Source: Trichostrongylus colubriformis (taxonomy: Eukaryota > Nematoda > Chromadorea > Rhabditida > Trichostrongylidae). Taken from it: 64,000 nt of DNA. Each line of letters opens with the position of its first letter. Position 1 is the first letter of the stretch. Location of the stretch: NCBI GenBank assembly GCA_963978905.1, contig OZ022256.1:11391501-11455500 (forward strand). Direction: 5' to 3'. The notes beneath the pieces were generated by a model. The model worked only from the letters and a program-made list of their open reading frames with translations. It was not told the origin of the DNA and did no database searches. Shown one piece after another: positions 12,601 through 23,130 of this stretch. A program made the translations under genes and the position numbers.

Positions 12601-13316
12601 TATTACCAAGAAACTTTCCAAAAAGGCGCTTGAAACTGATGCACGTATCTTTTAATAGAACTACTCCACATGTAATACAAACTACGTGTTCTGTCTTTAT
12701 TCCATCGTTTTGCGATTAGAGATTACAGCAACCTATCTGTCTAGAAAATGCGTAGTTGATGATGTCGACGAGGAAATCAGAATGCGCTGAATCAAGATCC
12801 ATCCGCCAAAATATGCCGGCCCCATGATAGTCCACGATGACCTCTTCCTTCCTTGGTGTTGGAGGCACGGATCTCTCTACAATGCCAAACAAGTCAACTC
12901 TTCTTCCTCAGGCTTTGATGGAAACAAAATTATTTCAGCCATTTTATAAAGCATTGAAAACAAAAACACCTCTTACACGGAAGATGCCGCCACGACTGTG
13001 TGCGTTTTCGCCCTCATCTAGAAAAAACAAATAAATGAAAAGATTAGAAGCAACAACAGTTGAATTGCGAGGCTATTCATAAAAATAAAAAAAATTAATT
13101 AAAAATAATGGAAAGACACCTAAGGAAAATTGCAGATCAACCCGAGACACTCACCATGACTTGTCGAAAACCAGCTTATTCCTATCGATTTCAGAAATCT
13201 GTCGAAAAAACGGGGTTCTGCTCGCTCTTCAACCCTCTGGTGGACCTATATTGGTACTTGCATGAAGGACCGCCATGATGAGATTTTCTCAACCGAGCAA
13301 ATACAAAGAGACGCAC
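9631..13316. other. No gene assigned; small possible exons only
   Basis: A long unassigned stretch. Weak hints are a 38-codon frame at 11002-11118 (starts MSIAETCSNDIDPSSQDGG) and a plus-strand reading at 12797-12945 (YAGPMIVHDDLFLPWCWRHG). Both look protein-like but lack recognisable homology or flanking splice sites, so no gene is called. AT-rich, poly-A/T-bearing sequence occupies 12420-13110. Confidence 0.3.
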
Positions 13317-13477
13317 ACTCCATTTCGGGGTGCCTGATAGGGCGTGGCCTACGGAATTGGGTGAGAGTGTATCAAGCTCTCTCACTCCGCCACACACTCA
13401 CTCTTGCCACGCACTCTCACTCTCGCCACTCACCCATGTCCGTAGACTATGCCCTATCAGGCGCTCCGAAATGGAGT
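13317..13477. mobile_element. Palindromic MITE (ACTCCATTTCGG ends)
   Basis: The ends ACTCCATTTCGG and CCGAAATGGAGT are exact inverted repeats. The homology continues inward through tgcctgatagggcgtggcctacggaattgggtgaga-like sequence, giving arms of about 60 bp. The centre is CT-rich. The inner GGGCGTGGCC...GGGTGAGAGTG text is shared with the MITE at 46005-46130, so they are one family. The right end is followed by TA, the left by CA, so the target duplication has decayed. Confidence 0.75.
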
Positions 13478-13770
13478 ATATAGAAGTGATTACGTGCGCG
13501 AACACGGGGCTAATTACGGCCAGCCGCGCTAGCACACGTTGTCCCCAACCCGAAAAGGGTTTCGTTAGTGAAGAAATCAATGATTAAGCATAAAGAACTT
13601 TTCATCACATTTATTAACGCAATAAACCTCAAAAAAAAAACGCATAATACCTTTGACAATTTCTGTTGGACGTCATCATCACCTGCCGGTTGTTGGATTT
13701 CATCCTTTTTCTCAGCACCAGTCTGACTCTGTTCAGTGCGTTGCCTGCATTGAGGAAGAACTGTCCAGTA

Positions 13771-13906
13771 GGACTGTCGTCGGACTTTACGATTCCGCCA
13801 CTTCGCTGGTCGCACGTGATCTTGCGGCATTACAAAATCTCTGGGCCGCAGAAACGCAGTATCGAAAAATCGAGGAATCGCAGAATCGCGAAGTCTGGCG
13901 ACGGCC
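13771..13906. mobile_element. Diverged GGCCGTCGTCAGACT-family MITE
   Basis: The left end GGACTGTCGTCGGACTT and the right end AAGTCTGGCGACGGCC are imperfect inverted repeats. The right arm has the iterated GAATCGCAGAATCGCGAAG text typical of the family also seen at 16592, 18335 and 61675. Substitutions are many, so this is an old copy. No clear target duplication remains. Confidence 0.55.
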
Positions 13907-13909
13907 TAT

Positions 13910-14292
13910 CATTCATCGGTTCTATTGTACCCGACGGGGCGCTATGCAGATACTGGTTGGAGGCATTTCAATCAATGTAACTGAATTTCATCATTGCAAA
14001 GCCAAGCCAATAAAAGTAGGAAAAAGACACGAAGAAACGATCGTAAGATAGGTGGGGGTTTTACTCAAGCATAGGAAAGAGGTAACCTCATTGATTACGA
14101 GCACTTTCTGCCCTGCTCCCACCCATATTCACATAGCGCTTCAGCACACACTCGATCTCCTCATCACGCATCGTTCAGTTTGGTACTTATCGGATAGAGA
14201 CTGACCGTCTTCGTAAAAAAGAAATCGATGTCCACCTTTCGGCGGCTCAGCACGTTCTGTAACGCAAGAACACTGTCTAGGCCAGAGTCAAA
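13910..14292. other. No gene seen
   Basis: Unique sequence between two MITEs. No coding or repeat signal is visible. Confidence 0.4.
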
Positions 14293-15270
14293 GGCACTAT
14301 TCAACTATCACCACCCCAAATACCGCGAGTTGGTCAAAAAAGTAATTTTCGCCGAAACTCCACCCAGGCGGGTTATTTGGAGTGCTGATCACGAATATGA
14401 CATCCGTTTTTAGCTTTGGCACCAATTGCACCATGGTGGTGCAACAACTTGTTTTCATCAAAATCGCTGAAACTTCGTCCGAGGGGGTTATTTGGGGAAC
14501 TGATAACGAATATGACATTCTTTTGAGGGGCTAGAGTCTATTTGTTTCATAGCAGCGCTAGTATAACAGGGGCACCACACTGTTCCACGAGTTTTGCCGA
14601 CGCTTTATCGTCGTCGAACGACGATCCCTCGTCGTCTCATTGTTTGAGACAACGTTCTATAACGGCGTCCCTTACTCAAGTGATACGGGGTCAAGCGGAC
14701 CCACAGAATAAGTGGTCCGCACTCTTCGATTCCCACGTCGCAACAAGACGTTGACTCCTACTTACTCTCTTACGATTAACATATTGCTCACTCTCTCTTT
14801 CTTACGTCTCGCATTCGTTATATAAAATCCACTGAACCATCACACGCTTTAGGAAGAAATAGATCACTTCCTTTCCCTTTAAGGCTTAGGCGAAAATATA
14901 CACTTGAGTGTGCAATGATGACTGTAGGACAGGATCAAATGGAAGACGACAGCGGAAAGATAAAGACCTCCAGCTATATAAGAACTTAGCAAAAATGAAC
15001 ATGACTGGCGCAATCCTGAAAGGCCTTAAAACGGCGCCCGCGCTGAAAACCAATTTCATATCTGGGATCAGTATTATGAATAGCTTCTAGATGACAATTT
15101 TAAACAAAATTGGTGAAAAACAGCTGTTGCACCAATTTGGTGCCAACGATTAAAACGGATGTTATATTCGTGATCAGCACCCTGGATAACCCTACAGGCG
15201 GAGCTTCAGCGATAAAAATATTTTTTTGACCACCTCGCGGTATCTGGAATAGTGATAGTTGAATAGTGCC
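14293..15270. mobile_element. DNA element with ~150-bp inverted ends
   Basis: The left end GGCACTATTCAACTATCAC and the right end GTGATAGTTGAATAGTGCC are exact inverses. Homology continues for about 150 bp through a GTGCTGATCACGAATATGAC block and a GGCACCAA block. Length is 978 bp and no transposase frame exists. The ends are close to those of the palindrome at 15702-16010, so both belong to one family. Flanks are gagtcaaa on the left and ggagttcaaa on the right, a possible but imperfect 8-bp target duplication. Confidence 0.7.
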
Positions 15271-15701
15271 GGAGTTCAAAGTTCGCGATGTCGCGCAGTG
15301 CTGGGTCTTTGCACGCAAAACCGCAACATCGCAATATCGCGAAGTCAATATCAGCCTTGAATGGGAGAATTCAAAGATAAAATAATTGCTTACATCAGAG
15401 TGATGTTACCGAAGTTGCGCGTTAATTCATGAACGTTGGTGGCCTACAAAAGCTGAGAGTAAAAACAAAACAAAGCATGAACTTCAAGAATAACGTCATT
15501 ACTCCACTATGCACTCCTTCTAAATGTGTGACGTCAGAACTCCAGCTATTAAAAACAGTCGTGACCTGCCATGTACAATATCTATAACCAGTTGCTCCAA
15601 GCTGCCCGCTCAATAATCAAGTGATACGCCAGCCAACTGCATAATCACAAAGGCACTTTTAGCCATGCATTGAATCATATGCCAGTGCAATCAAAATAAG
15701 C

Positions 15702-16010
15702 GGAACTATTCTGCTATTACAACCCCAGTGAGGGTCGATTGGGGCAAAAAAAAAAATAATTTTCGCTGAAACTTTGCCCAAAGGGGTTATTTGGGCTGCT
15801 GATCACGAATATGACATCCGTTTCTGCCATTTGCGCCAAACTGGTGCAATTGCACCGTGTTGGTGCAATTGCATCAATTTGGCGCAAACGGCAAAAACGG
15901 ATGTCATATTCGTGATCAGCACCCCAAATAACCCCTCTGGACAAAGTTTCAGCGAAAATTATTTTTTTGCCCCAATCGCCCCACTGGGGTTGTAATAGCC
16001 GAATAGTTCC
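15702..16010. mobile_element. Near-perfect 309-bp palindromic MITE
   Basis: The element runs from GGAACTATTC to GAATAGTTCC. Its arms match for about 130 bp and meet at a centre built of nested ttggtgcaattgcac repeats. It contains the same GTGATCACGAATATGAC block as 14293-15270. The high arm identity suggests a young copy. Both strands therefore show the same ORF (MPKGVIWAADHEYDIRF-like), which is an artefact of the palindrome. Confidence 0.85.
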
Positions 16011-16591
16011 AAATAACCTAGTAAAGGGGGATGATGGAAATGCGAACTGATTATTATGGGCTGGGGACTGGATTTCACCTATGCCTAGCGAGAAAGAAGT
16101 TCCTGGCCCTCTTCCCCACTTATTAACATCGGACCGCGAAATGTTCTAACTTACATTTTCTGCAACACCACGAGCAATGTTGTCTTTATTCGAGACGTCG
16201 TTGTGTTTACGCATCTGAAGACCTCGCCTAGCCATGCCCAACAGAGAAACTGTTGGTAAGATAACTAAAAACTTAATTCGTTAACTTTGAACAAAGAGGC
16301 ATTCTTGAACCTTATCGTAAGTTAATTATATGCTTTACAATTACTTCAAAGATTCTGCAACCAACATAATTATTTAGACGCCAGCTACCCAAAAATAACG
16401 GAAAGCATCATTATGAAAAGGTGAAAGAAGTGAAATCATAACATTCAAAGGAAAGCATAATTGTCGTCCCAGCGCGCGATTTATTATTGGCGCAGGAACA
16501 ATCAAGCGCAGCAATCTATGACCTACTAACACTCCAGTGAACTTAGTAGACTATCACAAAAGAAAAATGAGACCGGTACTGAATACGTATA
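16011..16591. other. No gene seen
   Basis: AT-rich unique sequence with no open frame of note and no element ends. Confidence 0.4.
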
Positions 16592-16740
16592 GGGCCGCCG
16601 TCAGACTCTGCGATTTTGCGGCGTCGCACTTTCGCACGCGATGTTGCGGCATTGCACAAACCCATGGTTGCAGTACCGCGTGCGGAAGTGCGACGCCGCA
16701 AAATCGCAGAGTCGCAAAATCGCGAACTCTGACGTCGACC
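16592..16740. mobile_element. 149-bp MITE, GGCCGYCGTCAGACT family
   Basis: The left arm starts GGGCCGCCGTCAGACTCTG and the right arm ends with the inverse of GGTCGACGTCAGAGT. Arms share CGATTTTGCGGCGTCGCAC and are about 60 bp. The iterated GCGATTTTGCG text links it to the large fold-back element at 18335. No target duplication is recognisable. Confidence 0.7.
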
Positions 16741-17646
16741 TGATGCCAAGCAGTAGCCGGGCGTAATTGCGTACGGCATGCCACTACAGTAACTCTTTCG
16801 CCTATGCGCTCCCTATGGGGTGGGGGCCACGAGGTCGAATTTCCGCTTCGCGGCGTCGCACTCGCGGCGCCACCAGTACGACTCGCCGAATCGATTGCTC
16901 TTGGAAGGCCGGCCGAGCGTGACTGCGTCACCTCTGCACTCCCCCCCCCTCCATGCCACACTGCCTCCTGCATCCACACCACCCTGCCTCCTCCACCCAT
17001 GCCATACTGCCTCGCTTGAAGGTTGCCATGCCCTGCCTGGTACCCGCACCCGCCGCGCCGCTCGTCGCGCGCGGCCGCGCGGAAATTCGACTGTGTGATC
17101 CCCACCCCTCCCTATATCGCCTGTTCAGAGACTGCTCAAGGGTGCTGTTCGACCTACATCCGTCGCTGCTAGGCTATGTTCTTTACCTAAGCCTTAGTCG
17201 AGAAGAAAAGCCCTTCCCCCTCAAAAGCAGCGACAGGTGAGGGAGGCGGGGTCTGTCATCCAAAGGTGGCAGCTGCTAAGCGTTACGCTGTCACTACAGC
17301 TCGGGGGCGCGCTTCTCAACGGAGATTTCGCGGTAAATAAGCTTCTTAGGCCCACTGTTTTCATGTGAGTGACTTTTTAAGGGATTCTTCAGTAACCACA
17401 TAATCCATATTGCTGTCTTTCACTAAGGCTCAGGTAAAAGATATACATCCGACTGTACAAAGTGATGAATGTTGTGAGGTGAGAGACGAGAGCGTGAAAG
17501 TGAGTAGCCTCACACAACTACATTAGCATCGTACTTCTTCCATTTTTCGTTTAGTTCGTTGGTGAATACGTGATAGTGCCGCTTTCTGGATCTTCAGTCA
17601 TTTGAACACGTAGAGTTATATAGTAATTAACGTCCAGTGTATCTTT

Positions 17647-17698
17647 AAACCTAAGCCTTAGTTGAGGGAGAAGGATTCTCACCTCAATTAAGGCTTAG
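17647..17698. repeat. Imperfect hairpin CCTAAGCCTTAG / CTAAGCCTTA
   Basis: The sequence cctaagccttagttgag is followed about 15 nt later by ctcaattaaggcttag, forming a roughly 17-bp stem. A related taaggcttaggcgaaaatatac text occurs at 14881-14905 and 17425-17445, which suggests a dispersed short repeat. Confidence 0.45.
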
Positions 17699-17865
17699 AT
17701 TAAAAGCTTAGGCAACAATACCAGCGGAAACGAATACAGTGTAGTGCTTCCCTCCCCAGTCCCTCAACAACGCTAGCACTATACAGCATTGTGGCCTAAA
17801 CATATACATTATAGCCCATTTACACGCGAAACAATGAAAAAATTCTGGAGTCGTGGGCACTGTAA

Positions 17866-18244
17866 GGCGGCGGTCGTACTTTACGTGTGGCGTCAATTGA
17901 CGCCGGGACCGGCGTAAAATTGACGCAATCATGTGCCTGCCGCAGACGACGGCGGCAATCTGATAACGCACACCGTTTGCAGAACGCTCGACCCAACCAC
18001 GCTACAGTATGGTGATCGTTGCGAGAGCCCACGATTTCGATTTCGAATCTTGGCACAGTGCCGTATTCGAATTTGAATTCCCGGGCTCTTGCCACGATCT
18101 ACAGTACTGTGGTTGGGTCGAGCGTTTTGCAAACGGTGCGCGTTATCAGATTGACGCCGTCGTCTGCGGTAGGCCCATGGTTACGTTAATTTGAAGCCGG
18201 TGCCGGCATCAATTGACGCATACACGTAAAGTATGACCGCGGCC
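17866..18244. mobile_element. Fold-back PIF/Harbinger-like MITE, TAA duplication
   Basis: GGCGGCGGTCGTACTTTACG at the left mirrors CGTAAAGTATGACCGCGGCC at the right. The interior remains self-complementary almost to the centre (cgctcgacccaacca...tggttgggtcgagcg). TAA trinucleotides flank both ends (17863-17865 and 18245-18247), matching the TWA target preference of PIF/Harbinger elements. The ends are nearly those of the 86-bp element at 46834. Confidence 0.85.
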
Positions 18245-18337
18245 TAACAGCGTCTCTAGCTGAATAAATGTAGGCGGAAGGGTTACTGTAGTGGTGTACC
18301 GCACGCAATTACGCCCGGCTTCCGCTTGGCTTTAGGC

Positions 18338-18470
18338 CGCGTTCAGACTCCGCGATTTTGCGATTCTGCGACTTTGCGACTTTGCGACTTTGCGATTTTG
18401 CGACCGCGATTTTGCGATTTTGCGACTTTGCGACCGCGATTTTGCGATTTTGCGATTTTGGCTTTCTGCC
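18338..18470. repeat. GCGATTTT/GCGACTTT terminal subrepeats (left)
   Basis: The element end consists of tandem 8-mers GCGATTTT, GCGACTTT and GCGATTCT with two interspersed GACC units. The mirror copy is 36259-36393. Such iterated ends commonly serve as transposase binding sites (inference). Confidence 0.7.
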
Positions 18471-18559
18471 AGGATTTCCTCTAGTATTTTGTTTAGTGTG
18501 AGCGTGTTTATCTTAGATTTATGTTTCTTTTGTGTTTTATGTGTGTTTTGTGTGTTTAG

Positions 18560-18563
18560 CGGT
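18560..18563. repeat. Target duplication CGGT, left copy
   Basis: CGGT precedes the left LTR and is repeated at 33466-33469 after the right LTR. The undisturbed site in the other arm (36176-36180 region, reverse strand) reads gtttagCGGTtcatg once, which proves the duplication. Confidence 0.9.
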
Positions 18564-18862
18564 TATCAGATAATAGGTTCGCGAGGCCTATCACTGAAGG
18601 GGTAGGTGTAGCGGTGGTTTATAGGATGTGGTACAAGACACATGGGCTATATATATTTATTACTAATAGGATTACATAAGAGGGAAGAAGGGGAAGGTGA
18701 GGAGGTGAGGTGGTGACTGCCGGGAATGACTGCCACTGCTGGATGGCAGCAGCTTAAGTACCCGCAGGCTGGAGGAGGATCGAGGTGGCGCCGCCTGTTG
18801 GCTGCCGGTGCATGATGACGAGTCCTTGTGGATTGATGGGCTGGAGGAGCTGACACCTGACA
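18564..18862 (-). repeat. 3' LTR (299 bp)
   Basis: On the minus strand it starts TGTCAGGTGTCAGCTCC and ends CTGATA, so the canonical terminal TG is kept and the final CA is TA. It holds an AATAAATATATATAG segment (around 18650-18662) that offers both a TATA-like box and a polyadenylation-like AATAAA. No difference from 33167-33465 was seen on reading both copies. Confidence 0.9.
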
Positions 18863-18874
18863 TCTCCATTCCTT
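18863..18874 (-). other. Polypurine tract
   Basis: The minus-strand text AAGGAATGGAGA lies directly before the 3' LTR's TGTCAG. It is purine-rich and in the position expected for plus-strand primer formation in reverse transcription. Confidence 0.75.
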
Positions 18875-19914
18875 ACAGTGAGCTCGTCCTCGAGCTCGAA
18901 GTGGCATGACAACTTCAAGAGTTAGTATCCTTCACTGCATAGAGATAGGTATGACCGATGACAATAATATGCAACATGGACAGATGCCTTTGAGGTCAGA
19001 GAGCCACTACGTGACTACGTCTTCGCTCTTGGCAAATGGTCATCAAATGGTCATTCATTAGCGACTAACTTCTTGATGCTGAGATGTGGAGGCTTTACAA
19101 TGAAAACGTCGTATGAAGAATAATTACAAGAATTATCATACGCGTGTATGCTGAGAGTGTTCCAGCACAGTAAGGCGACCACTTACACCTTGGAGAGATA
19201 GCTCGTCCTCGAGCGTTGTTATAGGTATACGGTAGATAGATGACATACGGTGTTGACATAGGGGAAAAATAGCAAATTTACTCTACGAGTTAGAATGATA
19301 CACATCGAAACTGGTATAATTTTAGTTAAAGCAGTGAATAAATGACAGCAAAATTGTGGGTCTTATGAGTTAAACAATTTAGTAGAAAAACAAAAATAAC
19401 ACGAGAATAGATGTGTATATAGCCCTTTTTGGTTATTATTATATTATTTTTTTGGTGTTTTTGTTGTAAAATGTGAATACGTTGCATATGAAGAATAACA
19501 TGGAAATGTGCGTTTAGAGTAAATAGGCACTGCACATAAATCACAATACGAGGCGAATCAATACGTGCACTAATCTGTTCATAATAATAGTCGATTAGCA
19601 CACGGGCGTGCGAAAAAAGTTTTTTTTTGTTTTGGCTGCCCTATGTGTTTCTTTGAACCGCCAATCCAAAGAAAGATGGTTTATTCGCGACTTTGCGGCT
19701 AATGGAAGGGAAGACAAACTGACCTAGGAGAATCAATCGAATGATTCTCCTTCATTTGTCCATGGTGTCGTTGAATCCAGCCTGTTTAATCTGTAAACGA
19801 CGCGAACGTCTTACATTGGTTTGTTCAGTGGCAGCTGATGTTTCCTCGGGTTTGAGAATAGTTTGTTGTTGTGGGGTTGGTGTGGAAACGTTAGCCGTCA
19901 TTAAACGAGGCGAA
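18875..19914 (-). other. 3' untranslated interval of the LTR element
   Basis: About 1 kb lies between the integrase end and the polypurine tract. On the minus strand I find no membrane-protein frame here, where an errantivirus-type env would normally sit. A 91-codon frame (19326-19601) is Lys/Ile/Phe-rich and looks non-coding. Confidence 0.5.
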
Positions 19915-20790
19915 TACAATTTGAGGCGATTGATAGAACAGTTTGTCGTACAGGACGACCTATGATGTTAGTAATTTCTATGTTAGGACGATCGATTTGT
20001 CCAAGCGTGTACGGGCCTTTCCATTGAATAGTCAATTTACGACGGACTGTGTCGTCATGGAGAAGGACTGAGTCGCCAATGGAAAGTTCCGTGGGGTATA
20101 CCTTGTGTGAGCGGTCATATCCTGTTTTATATTGTCTTATTCGCAATCCTGTTGCCAACTTCCATGATGGTTTTTTTTTTTCAAGCCGGCTGCATGATCT
20201 ACAAAAGTCGTCGAAGGTGAACACGAGTCGAGCCAAAGGCTCGAGCAGGGCTCCACGGACAGGGCAGCGACCATATACTACGAAAAAAATGGGCTGTAAC
20301 CCGTAGTGACAAGTTTACTACAGTCAATGCAGATACTATTGGTTGGAGGCATTCCGACCAGACGTCTCTGGTATCGGAATACGCGGTGAGAGAGTCAATG
20401 GTGACTTTCCCTGACCGTTCCGCCTGGCCGTTAGCTTTGTGGTTATAACTGGTAGTAAACTATTAGTTATACCCAGCGCCTTATGATTCTTATGAACATT
20501 TCGTTGTAATAGTTAGAACTACGATCTGAAAAGATCTCCTTGAGGATGCCATGTCGTGAGATGACATCGTAGAGCTTTGGTGGCCAACTCAGTGGTTTAT
20601 TGTATGAGTGGTGTACACATTACAAATTTGCGATTTTTTTTTTGTTTTTGCGAAAGGGCGCTGGGGTACAGGTATTAATCCCAATTCATCACGTATCATG
20701 TGTTTAAATGGAGTTTTGACTTCTTGGCAAATTAGGCAGGAAGTAATTTACGTGGAACATCGTGGTATAGGCTTGATCTAAAATATTCTT
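19915..20790 (-). pseudogene. Integrase relic of the LTR element
   Basis: Minus-strand translation shows a zinc-finger-like C-x2-C piece before about 20730, a core ending in NGQAERSGK (about 20410), and an intact C-terminal 111-codon frame (19901-20236) with VYPTELSIGDSVLLHDDTVR and LTIQWKGPYTLGQI. The latter is the SH3-like DNA-binding part that follows the DDE core. Integrases insert the cDNA into chromosomes. The core is broken by stops and shifts, so it is inactive. It lies directly downstream of RNase H, as in Ty3/gypsy. Confidence 0.8.
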
Positions 20791-20998
20791 TTTATTATTT
20801 TTTATATATTTTTTGTATTCCTAGAGGTGCTCCTAAGTGGTGTATCATAGAACATCGTTATGATTATCAGTTGCATAGTTTCACCTGGAATAGCTAATTT
20901 TTGGGTTATCATGTATTGAATAAAATGAAGAATTGCTATGTATAGAGAAATTCCTGATTTGTTTTCAAATTCTTGCGGCGGTTCGTCTAGTTCGTTGT

Positions 20999-21560
20999 TC
21001 AAGAATTCGATAAGCTGGCCGTATTTTTAGCTTCTTTGGCTTTCCTGAATATCTGCGAGGAAAGGTAGCGTGTCGCTTTCATGGAGTTTATATGCGGTGA
21101 AGGAAGTGTGAGGAAATCACAAAATGTAGTGTGTTTCGTAGCGCGATATTCAATTGTGAGGTCGTAAGCCCGGACTGAAATCTGATATTGGGCTAGGCAA
21201 CCGACTAAATCTGACCTGTGAAGTAGTGATTTTAGACGAGCATGATCTGTTATCAAGGTTATTCGTGCGATTGCTACGTAGGAGTAGAAGTTTGTGAGAG
21301 CAAAGACAATGGCTAGAACTTTGAATTGAATGACAGCATAGTTTTTCTAATGCTTGTTGAGAGATCGGCTATAGTACGCGCTAAGTTGTTCAAATAAAAT
21401 TGCTCCTAAGCCAAGTGTGGATGCGTCTGTGTGTATTATGTATGGTTGTCCGAAAGTAGGGGCAACAGGGAGAGAAGCGTTGATGAGAGCTTGTATAAAG
21501 CTAAAAATTTTCTTCTTGGGCTTCGGTCCATTTGAAGGGTGCGCTTTTGGCTAGCAAGTT
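20999..21560 (-). pseudogene. RNase H domain relic
   Basis: One minus-strand frame gives IHTDASTLGLGAILFEQ (first catalytic Asp, about 21420), LAIVFALTNFYSYV, and LITDHARLKSLLHRSDL with Asp-His (about 21240), ending HTTFCDFLTLP. This is the RNase H fold used to degrade genomic RNA during reverse transcription. At least one in-frame stop (after SLNKH) and a frameshift at the junction with the RT region inactivate it. Confidence 0.8.
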
Positions 21561-21589
21561 GTGTAGTGGGGTTGCGATTATAGAAAAAC

Positions 21590-22464
21590 GCGAGATGTAG
21601 CGACGGAAATACGAGGCAGCTCCACGAAGTGATGTGATTGCTTTGATATTTTTGGGGCTTGGAATTTAAGCGATGCTAGCTACTGTTTGTGGGTTAGGGC
21701 GAGTGCCATTTTTGCTAATATCACGCCTAGGTATTGTACTTCGGTTTGGAAGAATGAACATTTTTCCGGAGTTAGTTTCATACCAAACCTTCTTATACGT
21801 ACAAATATTTCTTCTAGGTCAAGCAGTTGTTGGCTGATTGACTGACTTGCAATGATGATGTTGTCAATGTAAGCAAAACAACATGCTCGTACGTCGCGTA
21901 TTAGGTTGTTGGCTACTCGTTGAAAAGTGCCTGGGGCACCTTTAAGACCTTGTGCCATAACAGTGAAGTAGTACAATCCCATAAAGGAAGAAAAGGCCGT
22001 ACGTTCCCTGTGCTCCTTAGCTAAAGGGATTTGGAAAAAACCACTTTTAAAGTCGAGAACGGAGTATATCTCCTTACCATTTACAAGATTTAGTATGTCT
22101 TGCATATGGGGGATACAATAGGTCTCTGCTTCTGTAATAGCGTTTATTTGACGATAATCTACCGCGAATCTCCACTGGTCTTTTTTTGGTCCCTTTTTAA
22201 CTAATACTATAGATGCAAATGGACTGGTGCTGGGCGGTGAGTGGTCCTTGTCCTGAGCATCTCTTTGATTTGATGCTCTATTTCTTTTCGTTTTTCCAAC
22301 GCTACCCGGTATGGGCGTTGTTTGGGGATTTTATGGTGTGGGATAAAATCAATGCTATGGGTAATGGGTCCTGTATAACGACCTAGAATTCCATCGTTAC
22401 CTACGAAACATTGTTTATACTTGCTGAGTAAAATTTTGAAAGCGTGAAGATGATTATCATACTC
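21590..22464 (-). pseudogene. Reverse transcriptase domain, active site YIDN
   Basis: The minus strand reads KQRPYRVALEKRKEIEHQIK (about 22300), a frameshifted joint, STSPFASIVLVKK, WRFAVDYRQIN (catalytic block A), LDFKSGFFQIPL, FTVMAQGLKGAPGTFQ, then CCFAYIDNIIIASQS (about 21860), where the family needs Y-x-D-D. The second catalytic Asp is Asn (GAC AAC). Further breaks are a shift in an A-run near 21710 and a stop near 21670. The protein copies RNA into DNA in active relatives, but this copy cannot. An intact 141-codon stretch spans 21680-22105. Confidence 0.88.
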
Positions 22465-22496
22465 TATATATAAAGCAGAAGTTTGGTGTGTTTGTT

Positions 22497-22536
22497 TGTC
22501 TGTCTGTCTGTCTGTCTGTGTGTCTGTCTGTCTGTC
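22497..22536 (+). repeat. GTCT microsatellite
   Basis: TGTC/TGTG tetranucleotides are repeated about nine times directly after the insert's AT-rich start. Similar GTCT/GTGT runs follow the same start module at 42258 (plus strand) and 41636 (minus strand). Confidence 0.9.
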
Positions 22537-22544
22537 CGCTCACC

Positions 22545-23130
22545 GCATAATTTCTATCTCGCGTTGCAGCAAAGCTGGGACCCTGAATTTTTAAGGTAAT
22601 ATAGGGGGTGGTAAGGGGCATCAATGGTGAAGGAACGGAAGTGATAGCAACTGATAAGGGCTGATAAGGAGCCTCGAAAGGCGAATGGCGGGAAATTCAT
22701 ATCTCGCGTCGCAGCAAAGCTGGGATCCTGAATTTTTAAGGTAATGTAGGGGTGGTAAGGGGACATTAATGGTGAATGAACGGAAGTGATAGCAACTGAT
22801 AAGGGCTGATAAGGAGCCTCGAAAGGCGAATGGCGGGAAATTCATATCTCGCGTCGCAGCAAAGCTGGGATCCTGAATTTTTAAGGTAATGTAGGGGTGG
22901 TAAGGGGACATTAATGGTGAATGAACGGAAGTGATAGCAACTGATAAGGGCTGATAAGGAGCCTCGAAAGGCGAATGACGGGAAATTCATATCTCGCGTC
23001 GCAGCAAAGCTGGGATCCTGAATTTATAAGGTAATGTAGGGGTGGTAAGGGGATATCAATGGTGAGGGAACGGATGTGATAGCAACTGAAGGGCTGATAA
23101 GGAGCCTCGAAAGGCGAATGGCGACGCAGC
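22545..23130 (+). repeat. 145-bp tandem repeat, four copies
   Basis: The ATCTCGCGTCGCAGCAAAGC start recurs near 22556, 22701, 22845 and 22991, so the period is about 145 bp. Each copy carries GATAAGGGCTGATAAGGAGCC. The same unit begins the arms of the palindrome at 39.8-43.6 kb. Near-identical minus-strand ORFs inside are by-products. Confidence 0.92.

Larger units (their letters stand above)
16745..18330. mobile_element. 1.6-kb element with 58-bp inverted ends
   Basis: The left terminus GCCAAGCAGTAGCCGGGCG (to about 16802) is mirrored by 18273-18330, ending CGCTTGGC, with few mismatches over 58 bp. The interior left half (16800-17100) is GC-rich with overlapping spurious ORFs. It shares a CGGCGTCGCACYCRCGGCGCC block with 45362-45400. 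The right half contains the MITE 17866-18244 as a nested insertion. No transposase is present, so it is non-autonomous. The superfamily is unknown, and no target duplication was found. Confidence 0.6.

Noticed and set aside
15774..15995. Identical-looking proteins on opposite strands (VIWAADHEYDIRF)
   Set aside because: Consequence of the palindromic MITE, not a gene pair.
18338..18470. Regular GCGATTTT/GCGACTTT units, superficially CRISPR-like
   Set aside because: Units are 8 bp with no spacers, lie at the end of a transposon and are mirrored at the other end.
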